Source: DASYQV01 sp036005125 (lineage in GTDB: Bacteria > Acidobacteriota > Vicinamibacteria > Vicinamibacterales > UBA2999). Taken from it: 16,448 nt of DNA. This document shows positions 1 to 7,592 of this stretch, piece after piece. Below the pieces are notes generated by a model that was not told where the DNA came from, did no database searches, and saw nothing but the letters and a program-made list of their open reading frames with translations. Where the stretch lies: NCBI GenBank assembly GCA_036005125.1, contig DASYQV010000129.1:1-16448 (forward strand), given 5' to 3'. Within the stretch, counting starts at the first letter, position 1. The number at the start of each line of letters is the position of its first letter. The translations under genes were made by a program, and so were the position numbers.

Positions 1-1748
1 CCTGTCCCACCTGTCCCACCTGTCCCACCGATACCACCGATAGCGGTCGCTGCTCGCGGCAGGCCGGTCGTGGTCCCGCCGGTGAGAGTCGTTATTCCAT
101 TACCCCGCGACATAGGGGCTTCCTGCGAGCGATCGAAGTCCACCTGGGCCTTGCGGTAGTCGAGCAGCGCACGCAGCTCGACGTTCTGCGCGTCGGCCAG
201 GTCACGCTGCGCCTGCACCACGAAGAAGTTCGTCGACATTCCAACTTCGAACTTGCTCTGCTCGGCTTCGAGCCGCTTCTCGGCGAGCTCGCGCGCCACC
301 GAAGCGGCTTGGTACCGCTCCTGGGTCGCCGCGACCTGCAGCGCCGCGTTGGTCACCTCGGTGGCGATCTGCAACTCGATCTGCTTCGTCTGCGCGACCG
401 TCTGCTGCTGCTGTAACCGCGCGCGCGCCGTATTCGCGTCGGCGGCGCTCGTCCCGAGCGGATAGCTGAAGGTCAACGCGAAGTTCCATGCGGGCGCGGT
501 ACGATCGAACAACGTGCTCAACGCGCTCCCGTAGCCGCTTGGAACCTGACCGATGATCGTGCTGCCCAGGCCGGAGCCCTGCCGGATGAACTGGGTGCCG
601 GCGATGCCCGCCATCCCGTAGGTTGCCGTGAGGTCGAGCGCCGGCAGCTGCAAATCGACCAGACTGCGAAGCGTGGCATCGTTGGCCTGCAGCATGCGCC
701 GCGACTGTTGAAGGTCGGTGCGCTCGTCGAGTGCGCGCCTGACCGCAGCTTCGACATCCAGAACCGCCGGCGTGAACGACGGACGATCGACGGGATTGAT
801 GCTTGCGGTCCAGAGCGGATCTTCGGTTCCGCTCACGATGAGACGCTTCAATGCGAGCTCCGCCGTCCGGCGTGTCGCGTTGGCCTGGACGAGCGTCTGA
901 CGCCGCGTCGCCTCTTCCGCCTGCGCCTGCACCACATCGATCGGCGCCATCGTGCCCACCTCGACGCGCGATCGGTTGTCGCCAACGAGCTTGGTGGCCA
1001 GATCGAGCGAACGTTGCGCGACCTCCACGGCCTGAATCGCGTAGACGAGATCCCAGTACGCGTTGCGGACGCTGGCGAGCGTACCGACGACCGTCGCGCG
1101 CAGGTTGATCTCCGAGATCTCCTGGTTGAGGGAGGTGACAATCAGCGACGACCTCGTGCTGTCGATGCGGAACCCGCGCAGCAACGGCTGTACGTAGACG
1201 GCGTTGAGACTCGAGTTCAGCGTCGGGTTGCGCGTGGCGAACAGGTTCGAGTTCTCGACGCGGCTGTTGTTGAAGAACACCGCGAAGCTGCCGCCGCCCC
1301 AGCGGACGTTCTGCGAGATGCCGGTATTGCCGGTGAGCGTATCGGTCGACAGCCTGTCTCCGCCCGCCACCTGGGTGGTGGTGAACGTCGTGATGCTGCG
1401 CGTGCCGATATTCGAGTTGAACGTCGGGCGGTAGTTGGCGTTCAGCGCCGCGAGCGAGAAGTCGTACGTCCGCGGATTCAGGCGCTCGACCGCGATGTCG
1501 AGATTGCGCTCGAGCGAACGGGCGACGCCTTCGTCGAGCGTCAAATCGACGTTCGCCCCGGGCGGCAGCGGAGCCGTCGTCGGGCGCGTCTGGTCGTTGT
1601 TGAGCAGCGCCTCGGTGAACTTCCGGGCAGCGTCCCGTGCGAGCCCGTCCAGCCGGCTCCGCTCGGCGTCCTGCGCAAACAGGGGCTGCGCCGCCAGGAA
1701 GAGAAGGATCAGCAGTCGCGTCATGTTCGGGAGGAACGATGTGGTCAT
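1..1748 (-). CDS. TolC-family outer-membrane efflux protein (3' end beyond window)
   Basis: Forms the outer-membrane channel of a tripartite efflux or secretion system. The frame is open from the ATG at 1748 to the left edge, at least 582 residues; TolC itself has under 500. Residues 1-27 are a signal peptide (start MTTSFLPNMTRLLLILL, then LAAQPLFAQ). The OEP domain begins near residue 70. The motif GTMAPIDVVQAQAE and long Ala/Gln/Glu/Arg-rich helices are typical of the family, and a second repeat-like helical half follows. The visible tail is unusual: Thr/Gly-rich, ending in GGTGGTGGTG. An ATG at 1724 is an alternative start but would shorten the signal peptide. The start lies 8 nt after the stop of the Spy-like gene, with a weak AAGAG overlapping that stop, so translational coupling is likely. 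Family assignment is secure; substrate unknown. Confidence 0.9.
   Translation of the reverse strand, partial: MTTSFLPNMTRLLILLFLAAQPLFAQDAERSRLDGLARDAARKFTEALLNNDQTRPTTAPLPPGANVDLTLDEGVARSLERNLDIAVERLNPRTYDFSLAALNANYRPTFNSNIGTRSITTFTTTQVAGGDRLSTDTLTGNTGISQNVRWGGGSFAVFFNNSRVENSNLFATRNPTLNSSLNAVYVQPLLRGFRIDSTRSSLIVTSLNQEISEINLRATVVGTLASVRNAYWDLVYAIQAVEVAQRSLDLATKLVGDNRSRVEVGTMAPIDVVQAQAEEATRRQTLVQANATRRTAELALKRLIVSGTEDPLWTASINPVDRPSFTPAVLDVEAAVRRALDERTDLQQSRRMLQANDATLRSLVDLQLPALDLTATYGMAGIAGTQFIRQGSGLGSTIIGQVPSGYGSALSTLFDRTAPAWNFALTFSYPLGTSAADANTARARLQQQQTVAQTKQIELQIATEVTNAALQVAATQERYQAASVARELAEKRLEAEQSKFEVGMSTNFFVVQAQRDLADAQNVELRALLDYRKAQVDFDRSQEAPMSRGNGITTLTGGTTTGLPRAATAIGGIGGTGGTGGT
2..28. 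repeat. 9-bp tandem repeat encoding Gly-Gly-Thr
   Basis: Three exact copies of CTGTCCCAC, read as (GGT) on the minus strand, lie at the extreme 3' end of the visible TolC-family gene. Related ggtatc units precede them. The array may continue past the window edge. Confidence 0.8.
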
Positions 1749-1756
1749 ACGGACTC

Positions 1757-2200
1757 TTACTTGTGCTGGTTGGATTGTTGTTTGCGCTCGCGTTCCCATT
1801 CCTGGTGCAGCACGCCGAGCTTGACACGTTGCTCGGCGTTCAGTACCTGCCGGATTCGAAGCAGCATCCGGGTTCGACTCTTGCTCAGCGCCGCGCGGGA
1901 GGCCTCGACGCGATCCAGTTGCTGCATGACGAGGGGCTCCTCGGCAGCGCGGTCTATCATCTCCGACAGCTCGTGCTCCTGGCGGTCCAGCGTGTCCTTG
2001 TACTGCCGCAACTCTGGAATGCACGACTGGAACACCTCTTCAATCCGGGAAATCTGGTCGGCGGTGAGGGCGAGCTCTCGTTGAAACCGCTCTTTTTGCC
2101 ACCACTTGAAGCCCTGAGCTCCGGCTGGGTCGGGAATGGCCCACAGCAGGAGCACGAGCGCGGCAGCATATCGACAGGTCGTCGCGAAGGGGACTTTCAT
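1757..2200 (-). CDS. Spy/CpxP-like periplasmic protein
   Basis: A 147-residue exported helical protein. Residues 1-29 (MKVPFATTCRYAAALVLLLW... AGAQG) form a signal peptide. The mature part is charged alpha-helix with two LTxxQ-like motifs, LTADQ (about 46-50) and LNAEQ (about 121-125). These are the hallmark of the Spy/CpxP/CnrR-type family of periplasmic chaperones and envelope-stress or metal sensors. Mature length and helix content fit that family. One cysteine (C60) is present. An upstream in-frame ATG at 2227 would add nine residues in front of the signal peptide. I prefer 2200 because it gives a compact signal sequence, but neither start has a well-spaced Shine-Dalgarno. It sits immediately upstream of the TolC-family gene, suggesting one operon dealing with envelope stress or export. 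The exact ligand cannot be read from the sequence. Confidence 0.72.
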   Translation of the reverse strand: MKVPFATTCRYAAALVLLLWAIPDPAGAQGFKWWQKERFQRELALTADQISRIEEVFQSCIPELRQYKDTLDRQEHELSEMIDRAAEEPLVMQQLDRVEASRAALSKSRTRMLLRIRQVLNAEQRVKLGVLHQEWERERKQQSNQHK

Positions 2201-2309
2201 AGCTGACTGCACGGCTATACGCCGCATCCCCTTGTGGCGTTTACTCCCAATGCCGCAAAGACATACGGTGACAATCGTTCGTCAGTCGCAGGCCGCAATC
2301 TTTCGAGTC

Positions 2310-2381
2310 GTAGGCCGCATCTTTAGATGCGGCCCGATGCGGCCCAGCGAATCTGCCCGGGTTTAAAGACCCGGGCTACGT
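2310..2381. repeat. REP pair (REPIN-like), copy A
   Basis: Two palindromes face each other. The left one is head GTAG (2310-2313) followed by a perfect 10-bp stem GGCCGCATCT/AGATGCGGCC (2313-2322 with 2325-2334). The right one is stem GCCCGGGT/ACCCGGGC (2355-2362 with 2369-2376) ending in CTAC (2376-2379), i.e. a GTAG head on the minus strand. A degenerate copy of the left arm (caggccgcaatcttt) precedes at 2289-2303. REPs with a GTAG head are known to be spread by RAYT transposases. No such gene is in this window. It separates the M14 gene from the Spy-like gene. Confidence 0.8.
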
Positions 2382-5017
2382 ACATCCGGTCTGGCCCCTG
2401 CCTCAGACGAGCTCAAATAAATCGAGTTGAATAGCAGCTTGAACGTCGCGTGCGGCTGCGCGCGGTGCTGCACCCGGAAACCGAGCAGCACCACGCGGCC
2501 CTTGTTGACCCGCGCCTCCAGGACAGCGGACCGCCGGTGCAGATAGCGCTCGCCAAGCACCCATCCGCTCATCAACACATCGCTCGCCGGGTAGCTCGCG
2601 ACGATGTTGAGCGCGAGGACGGGGTCCGCCTCCAGGCTTTGAGCGTCCCGGTCCCGCACGCGGGAGGCAACCTCGAAGACCGGACTGTGCGTGAAGAATG
2701 CGGCCACTTCCGGCGGCATGCCCCACGCGACCGGATTGGTGTTGTCGACCGTTACCCGAAGCAGCGTGCCCGGGATATAGAACTCGGTGGTCCGTACGCC
2801 GGCTACCACGTTCCGTACCGGCAGGTGCATGGCCGTCAGCGGCAGCTCCGTGGCGCTATCCTGCGCCACCAAGGTTCCGCCTTCGGCCACGAATTGCACC
2901 AGTTGCGCGACGCCGATCGCACCGATTCCGCCGACGTAGTCAGGAGGCATCGTGCCGGATGCGAAACCATTCACGATCTGACCGTGGCGGGCATCGGGGA
3001 GCAGAATAACGTCGAACCTCCCGCGTAGTCCGCCGGCGCGGATGTCCGTGTCGAGAACGGAGCTAAACGGGAATTCATATTGTTCGAGCACCCAGCGCGT
3101 CCACCCCTCGTCGGCGTTGGGCTCCCACGCCTTATACACGCCCACGCGCGCCGGCTTGACGAGCAGCGTCTCCACCGGGAGGGCAGTGTCGAGCGAGGCC
3201 ACCTTCAGGCCGAGTGCTTTGGCAACCTGCTCAACGCGTGCATGCGTGCCCTGGCCCGGTGATACGAGGAACGTGCCGGCCGGCCAGTGTGCGCCCCCCG
3301 CGTCGACGTGGGTCGTGGTGCGCTGGACGACCTCGCCCGCCTTGAGCAGCCGGTTGACGGCGACAAACGCCTCATTGGTCCGGGGATCAATCGCATACGC
3401 GATCCTGGCCGTCGCGGTGACCCCGCCTGGCGGCATCGACGCCGTGGAGACCTTCTCTGTCGGCGCCGCGACCGCCTCCCTGACCTTGTCCACGCGTACG
3501 CCCATCTGCATCGACAATGTCCAGCCGCTGATGTCGTAGGGCGGCTCGGGCGGGCCGTCCGGGTAGAGCCGTCGGTCGGGATACGTCTGCGGATTGAGCA
3601 GGTCACGCACGTAGGGGAGATACGGCTGCGCGCCGTGAATCACGTACGAGCCGGCCGCGTACGCCTTGCCGCCGGCCATGAACGGAGCGGTCGCGCGCTC
3701 GATCTCCACCGCTCCCATCCGCAGCACGTTGACCATCCGTACCGCTGCGCCGGGATCCCACTGCTCGGCCGGAATGATGTAGGTCTCGTGGGCGCCGGCT
3801 TTCATCGCGTCGCGCGCCATCTGGTAGATGTCGTAGAGCCATTCGTCGCGCCGCTTCGCGCCGATGTCGAGCACGGACATCGACGCAGTGAGTATGTACT
3901 CGCACGAGTCGCGCATCGTCCACCGGCCGCCCTTGTACGGGCTCGGATAGTACGTGCTTGGCTCGAGCGTCGACTCGCCGTTTGGAAACCGCGGGGGGAA
4001 GCGTGCCGGGTCATACGTCGCCGGCGTCGGCGAGGGATGGGCGGTCTCGGTGAGAATGCCGACCATGTTGTGGAAGTACGGCGCCGTGCGCATGCCGCCG
4101 TTCCACCACGCGTCGAACTGTATCCGGGAAATCGCTCCGACCTTGCCTTCCTGGTCGAGCCGTCTCGTGATGGCGTCGCCAACCGTATTGACGCCGCGGA
4201 TGACGAGCGGCGGGATGTTGAAGTTCGAGGGGTCCTCGAACGGAGGCACGAAGATGCGCGCGGGGAACGGTGCCGCCTGGTGCTGGTTGTACACAATTTG
4301 CGGGAAATACTCTTCGTAGAGCTGCCTGGCGATATTCCGTGACTCGGGCTGCGTGAACATGAACCAGTCACGGTTGTTGTCATGCCCGGCGTACTTCTGA
4401 TAGAGCGCGGGGACGTTCATTTCCCACGGCATGCCCACGTGCTTCATGTACCAGTCCGCAACCAGGGTCGTGCCGTCGGGGTTCATGTTCGGCACGAGCA
4501 CGAAGATGACTTTGTCGCGAATCTCGCGCATTTCCTGAGTCTCTTCGGTGACCACCTTCCACGCCATCCACGGCGCGACCTGAGACGCGGCCACTTCCGT
4601 CGAGTGGAGGCCGAAATCAATCCACATGACCGCCTTGCCGTCACGCGCCAACTGGCGCGCCAGCGCATCGGTCAACGGGCGGCCACTCGAATCGCGGTTG
4701 AGCGCGAGTGAGCGCGCAATCTGCTTGTATCGGGACAGGTTGGCCAGATTCTGTTCCGAGGAGATCAACGCGAGAAGCTGTCGCCGACCCTCGGCCGTCG
4801 CGCCGATGTCGACCACCTGCATGCGGTCGCTGGCCGCGTCCAGCTTTCGAAAATAGGCGGCGATCTGTTCGTAGGTGGCCAGCTTGAAGTCGGCGCAGGG
4901 TGCAAATCCGAAGACCGATTCGGGCGACGGGACGCGATTCTCGGCCGTGGTAGCGACTGTCGGCGTAGTGCCCAGCGCTACCGCCAACAGGGCCGCCCGG
5001 ATGACCCGCTTTCGCAT
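2363..5017 (-). CDS. Secreted M14-family zinc carboxypeptidase-like protein
   Basis: An 884-residue exported metallopeptidase. The ATG at 5017 was chosen over an upstream in-frame start near 5377 because it follows GGAG at 6-nt spacing and begins a signal peptide (MRKRVIRAALLAVALG, residues 1 to about 24). Peptidase M14 features are clear: zinc motif HSTE (H138, E141), the NMNPDG substrate-binding loop (177-182), GHDNNRDW (211-218), the third zinc ligand H246 in NQHQ, and a candidate catalytic Glu in ILTETAHP (E324). Residues from about 640 onward (RVGVYKAW, later FDVILLPD) resemble a class I glutamine-amidotransferase/DJ-1-like fold that often follows this M14 subtype. That domain call is less certain. 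Likely role: trimming peptides or amidated substrates outside the cytoplasm. The last codons (VRSPGL, stop) are encoded by REP sequence. Confidence 0.9.
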   Translation of the reverse strand: MRKRVIRAALLAVALGTTPTVATTAENRVPSPESVFGFAPCADFKLATYEQIAAYFRKLDAASDRMQVVDIGATAEGRRQLLALISSEQNLANLSRYKQIARSLALNRDSSGRPLTDALARQLARDGKAVMWIDFGLHSTEVAASQVAPWMAWKVVTEETQEMREIRDKVIFVLVPNMNPDGTTLVADWYMKHVGMPWEMNVPALYQKYAGHDNNRDWFMFTQPESRNIARQLYEEYFPQIVYNQHQAAPFPARIFVPPFEDPSNFNIPPLVIRGVNTVGDAITRRLDQEGKVGAISRIQFDAWWNGGMRTAPYFHNMVGILTETAHPSPTPATYDPARFPPRFPNGESTLEPSTYYPSPYKGGRWTMRDSCEYILTASMSVLDIGAKRRDEWLYDIYQMARDAMKAGAHETYIIPAEQWDPGAAVRMVNVLRMGAVEIERATAPFMAGGKAYAAGSYVIHGAQPYLPYVRDLLNPQTYPDRRLYPDGPPEPPYDISGWTLSMQMGVRVDKVREAVAAPTEKVSTASMPPGGVTATARIAYAIDPRTNEAFVAVNRLLKAGEVVQRTTTHVDAGGAHWPAGTFLVSPGQGTHARVEQVAKALGLKVASLDTALPVETLLVKPARVGVYKAWEPNADEGWTRWVLEQYEFPFSSVLDTDIRAGGLRGRFDVILLPDARHGQIVNGFASGTMPPDYVGGIGAIGVAQLVQFVAEGGTLVAQDSATELPLTAMHLPVRNVVAGVRTTEFYIPGTLLRVTVDNTNPVAWGMPPEVAAFFTHSPVFEVASRVRDRDAQSLEADPVLALNIVASYPASDVLMSGWVLGERYLHRRSAVLEARVNKGRVVLLGFRVQHRAQPHATFKLLFNSIYLSSSEAGARPDVRSPGL

Positions 5018-5051
5018 CAACGTCTCCGCCGCATCCGAAATGGTCGCGCGG

Positions 5052-5060
5052 ATGATAACA
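5052..5060 (-). promoter_or_regulatory. Candidate extended -10 promoter of the M14 gene
   Basis: On the minus strand TGTTATCAT matches the extended -10 form TGnTATAAT at all but one position. It lies about 35 nt before the M14 start codon. There is no convincing -35 box, as expected for extended -10 promoters. It sits in the 159-bp divergent gap. Confidence 0.4.
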
Positions 5061-5176
5061 CGTTGTACGTGGCACGCGACTTGCCCGTTATTAGGAAGTA
5101 AGAGGGCAGGGTTGCGTTGGAGCGGGCCCTTCTGGAGGATTCGCGCGCCGCCGCCCCCGGACGAAGGCAGGACGTT

Positions 5177-5431
5177 ATGCGACGATTGGCTTTGCTCGTC
5201 ACGCTGTTGGGAACCTTGATGTTCGGCTTGGGCGTGGCGGCAAATGAAGGGTTTTCGCTGGCCGGCCGGATGAGCGCCACCGACCAGGAGGCCGACGAAG
5301 GTTACTTTGCCATCGATCAGGCGACCATGATCGTGGTGAAGCCAGGTAGTGATCTCCACACATTTCTGCGCGGGCAAGCTGGCCGTCGCGTGCGGATCAG
5401 GATCGAACCAGACCGCGAGACCGAAAACTGA
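5177..5431 (+). CDS. Small exported protein of unknown function
   Basis: An 84-residue protein I do not recognise. The ATG at 5177 follows GGCAGGA at suitable spacing and starts a clear signal peptide (MRRLALLVTLLGTLMFGLGVAA, about 1-22). An upstream in-frame start at 5117 would add twenty Ala/Arg/Pro-rich residues before the signal and is rejected. The mature part of about 62 residues has alternating hydrophobic and charged stretches (TMIVVKP, RRVRIRIEPD) suggesting a small beta-barrel or OB-like fold. It has no cysteines and no membrane segment after the signal. It is transcribed divergently from the M14 peptidase, so the two may share regulation. A REP pair follows 21 nt after its stop. 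That it is a real gene is likely; its function is unknown. Confidence 0.6.
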   Translation: MRRLALLVTLLGTLMFGLGVAANEGFSLAGRMSATDQEADEGYFAIDQATMIVVKPGSDLHTFLRGQAGRRVRIRIEPDRETEN

Positions 5432-5452
5432 GAGGTTCTATCAAAGGCGGAG

Positions 5453-5512
5453 GTAGGCCGCATCTTTAAATGCGGTGCGGCGCCCCGCCGGGTCTGAAGA
5501 CCCGGCCTACGT
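5453..5512. repeat. REP pair (REPIN-like), copy B
   Basis: Left palindrome: head GTAG (5453-5456), stem CCGCAT/ATGCGG (5458-5463 with 5470-5475). Right palindrome: perfect 9-bp stem GCCGGGTCT/AGACCCGGC (5487-5495 with 5498-5506), closed by CTAC (5507-5510) and GT. Same arrangement as copy A with a shorter spacer. The two stem types (GCATC and GGGTC) differ by compensating changes on both arms. Confidence 0.85.
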
Positions 5513-5578
5513 CTGCAATGGAAATACGGGCACCGCGGACTTCCGAGCCTGATGGGCTTGGGTCCGGGGTCCCCTATG

Positions 5579-5615
5579 AGGCTCGAGCGCGTATGTCGCT
5601 CGAGCCTTCTGTTTT
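5579..5615 (+). terminator. Rho-independent terminator candidate
   Basis: A perfect 11-bp stem AGGCTCGAGCG/CGCTCGAGCCT (5579-5589 with 5597-5607) with a 7-nt loop is followed by TCTGTTTT. It lies downstream of the small exported-protein gene and REP copy B. The T tract is on the plus strand. The hairpin also lies about 100 nt beyond the ispH stop on the other strand but lacks a T tract in that direction. I see no gene between 5432 and 5711. Confidence 0.6.
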
Positions 5616-5711
5616 GTACAGGATTGGTCGAGCCGCTCTCTACAACTTTGCGCGAGTCAGGTACAAGTCTGCACGAGCGCGCAGGTGTGTAGCGCGGTGC
5701 TCCTTTGTACG

Positions 5712-6899
5712 TCAGCCGTTAACCACCTGCTCGAGACGAAGAATCGCGGCGCCCACGAGGTTGTCCGGAGTGGACGCGCCGGATGTCAGGCCGAGACCGA
5801 CCGACGCGGTCGCGGGCAACCAGTCGAATGTCGTAGCCTCCCGCGCGGCCGCGACCGCCTTGTGGCGGATCTCTCGTTTCGAGACGATGCCGGCCGGTTC
5901 GGCAATGTGATACGTCGGCAGCCGAGTCGCGCAAATGCGCGCGAGGTTGCACGTGTTGCTGCTGTTGTAGCCGCCGATCACGATCATGAGATCCAGCGAG
6001 TGCTGCTCCAGCAGCCCGATGACGGCATCCTGACGATCCTGCGTCGCGCTGCAGATCGTATCGAACGCCCGGTATCGCGCCGCAACCTCGTCCGTGCTGT
6101 ACCGCGCCTCGATCGCCGCCCGGAACATCTCCCCAATCGCGAGCGACTCGGTACTGAGCATTGTCGTCTGATTCGCGCAGCCGATGCGCTGAAGGTCGGT
6201 GTCCGGGTCAAACCCCGGTGAGACGGCGTGGCGGAAGCGTGCGAGGAACGCCTCGCGGTCGCCGCCGCGGACGATGTAGTCGCACGCGAGCTGCGCTTCC
6301 TCGCGGTCGAGCACGATGAGATAGCGGCCGTGCGTGGAGTGGAGAGCCTGCGACGCCGTCGCCCGCGTCTCTTCGTGCCAATACTTGCCGTGAATCACCG
6401 CCGTGCACCCATCGTCGGCATAGCGGCGCACGTTCTTCCACACGTTCAGAACCGAGCCGCACGTGGTGTCCACGAGGGTGCAGCCGCGCGCCTCCAGCCG
6501 TTGAAGCGTCTCGATCGTGACCCCGAACGCCGGCAGGATGACAACGTCGTCGGGCGTGAGGGCATCCATCGACTGGCCTTCGTCGGTGAGGAACCGGATG
6601 TCCTGGGCGCGGAGCTGGTCGTTGACATGCGGATTGTGAATGATCTCGCCGGTGAGGAAGACGTGCCGATCCGGAAAGCGCCTGCGCGTCTGATACGCGT
6701 AGTCAACGGCGCGGTCGACGCCGTAACAGAAGCCGAACTCATGGGCGAGGTGCACAGTCAGCCGGCCCGCCCTGTAGGCAAAGTCGTTCGCCTTGATCTC
6801 GGCCACGAGCTCGCTGTGATACCTGTCGGCGAGCACTTGGGCGACTTCGTGTTTGAGGTCGAGGCCCTTCCGGAATATGAGAGGCGGCACGAACGACAT
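5712..6899 (-). CDS. ispH: 4-hydroxy-3-methylbut-2-enyl diphosphate reductase
   Basis: The last enzyme of the MEP pathway, reducing HMBPP to IPP and DMAPP with a [4Fe-4S] cluster. The 395-residue protein has the three cluster cysteines in context: C58 (FGFCYGVDRA), C147 (VDTTCGSVLNVW) and C283 (DTICSATQDRQ). It also has the GGYNSSNTCNL segment near 309-319, which binds diphosphate. It is longer than E. coli IspH (316 residues) because of an N-terminal extension of about 45 residues and an insertion around 215-245, matching the long cyanobacterial/plant-type form. The ATG at 6899 was chosen because upstream in-frame sequence is Arg/Pro-rich and not conserved-looking. The Shine-Dalgarno is weak (GAAG at 7 nt). 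It lies 122 bp downstream of the anti-sigma gene on the same strand; co-transcription is possible but unproven. Confidence 0.95.
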   Translation of the reverse strand: MSFVPPLIFRKGLDLKHEVAQVLADRYHSELVAEIKANDFAYRAGRLTVHLAHEFGFCYGVDRAVDYAYQTRRRFPDRHVFLTGEIIHNPHVNDQLRAQDIRFLTDEGQSMDALTPDDVVILPAFGVTIETLQRLEARGCTLVDTTCGSVLNVWKNVRRYADDGCTAVIHGKYWHEETRATASQALHSTHGRYLIVLDREEAQLACDYIVRGGDREAFLARFRHAVSPGFDPDTDLQRIGCANQTTMLSTESLAIGEMFRAAIEARYSTDEVAARYRAFDTICSATQDRQDAVIGLLEQHSLDLMIVIGGYNSSNTCNLARICATRLPTYHIAEPAGIVSKREIRHKAVAAAREATTFDWLPATASVGLGLTSGASTPDNLVGAAILRLEQVVNG

Positions 6900-6901
6900 T
6901 A

Positions 6902-6931
6902 TAGGCTTCAGGCTCCAGACTTCAGGCCTGG
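6902..6931. repeat. Short direct repeat in the ispH leader
   Basis: On the minus strand GCCTGAAG occurs twice with a short spacer, just before the ispH start codon. The nearer copy supplies the only GAAG that could act as a ribosome-binding site. No function is assigned. The rest of 6932-7021 holds one degenerate GTAGGCCG half-motif at 6991 and nothing else I can name. Confidence 0.4.
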
Positions 6932-7021
6932 CTGCTCGCACTTGTTCCCGCCGAGTTTTGACGTGTGAACGAGAGTCAGGTCCGACGCCGGTAGGCCGAA
7001 GCCCGGAGCCCGAATTCAACC

Positions 7022-7588
7022 CTATCGAGGTGTCAGATCGTCCAGTGGCCGCAAGACGGCGAGGTCGGGGCCGTCCAGAGCGTTCTCGATCTGGCCGAGG
7101 AATTCCTCGTCGGAGAGGAGGCCTGCGCGGAACGCCGGTGGGTGTGTCGGCTTGGCCGCCGTCCGGATTGCCGGTCGCCGCTGCGTTCGCCCGCCTGGAA
7201 GGTCGCGAACGAGATGGCCGGCAAGCATGCCCACCGCGAGGCCGGCAGCCGCCGCGCCTGCAATCCAGCGGGTGGCCGGACGCGTTCGTAGCGGACGGCC
7301 ATCGGAAGCGTGGGCGGTCGGAAACGCAATGACCCGTCCCGGACGGCTGTTCTGATCGATGCGGTGGAGGATGCGGGCCCGGTGCGTCGCCAACCGTTGC
7401 GGCGGGAACAGTTGGTCGACCTCCACGGACGCTGCATCCGAGACCTCGCGGAGCAGGCGCTGAAGGCGAGATCGCCGGGCGCTGCACCGGTCGCAGGTGT
7501 TGAAATGAAGATTTTCGGCCGCCGTGGGGACGGCGTCGAAGCAGACCTCAATGAGGCGATGGTCCGATAGATGGGAATTCCGCGTCAT
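7022..7588 (-). CDS. Membrane anti-sigma factor, zinc-binding (ZAS) type
   Basis: A 188-residue protein expected to hold the adjacent ECF sigma factor inactive at the membrane. The cytoplasmic N-terminus carries HX3CX2C (H28, C32, C35 in LHFNTCDRC), the core of the zinc-binding anti-sigma motif. One transmembrane segment follows at about 106-127 (WIAGAAAAGLAVGMLAG). A short periplasmic tail contains an acidic segment (DEEFLGQIENALDGPDL). The ATG at 7588 starts 4 nt after the sigma-factor stop, the usual sigma/anti-sigma arrangement. An upstream in-frame start at 7660 would lie inside the sigma gene and is rejected. The family call rests on context, the zinc motif and topology, because overall sequence in this group is poorly conserved. 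The signal sensed is unknown. Confidence 0.8.
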   Translation of the reverse strand: MTRNSHLSDHRLIEVCFDAVPTAAENLHFNTCDRCSARRSRLQRLLREVSDAASVEVDQLFPPQRLATHRARILHRIDQNSRPGRVIAFPTAHASDGRPLRTRPATRWIAGAAAAGLAVGMLAGHLVRDLPGGRTQRRPAIRTAAKPTHPPAFRAGLLSDEEFLGQIENALDGPDLAVLRPLDDLTPR

Positions 7589-7592
7589 GGCG

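Noticed and set aside
202..1827. A 541-codon minus-strand frame over the TolC-family gene
   Set aside because: Arg/Gln/Ala-rich composition with no family features. The neighbouring frame from 1748 is open to the window edge and reads as a proper TolC-family protein.
6991..7001. A further REP copy (GTAGGCCGAAG) upstream of ispH
   Set aside because: Only the first eight bases match and no palindrome follows. It may be a decayed copy but cannot be supported.
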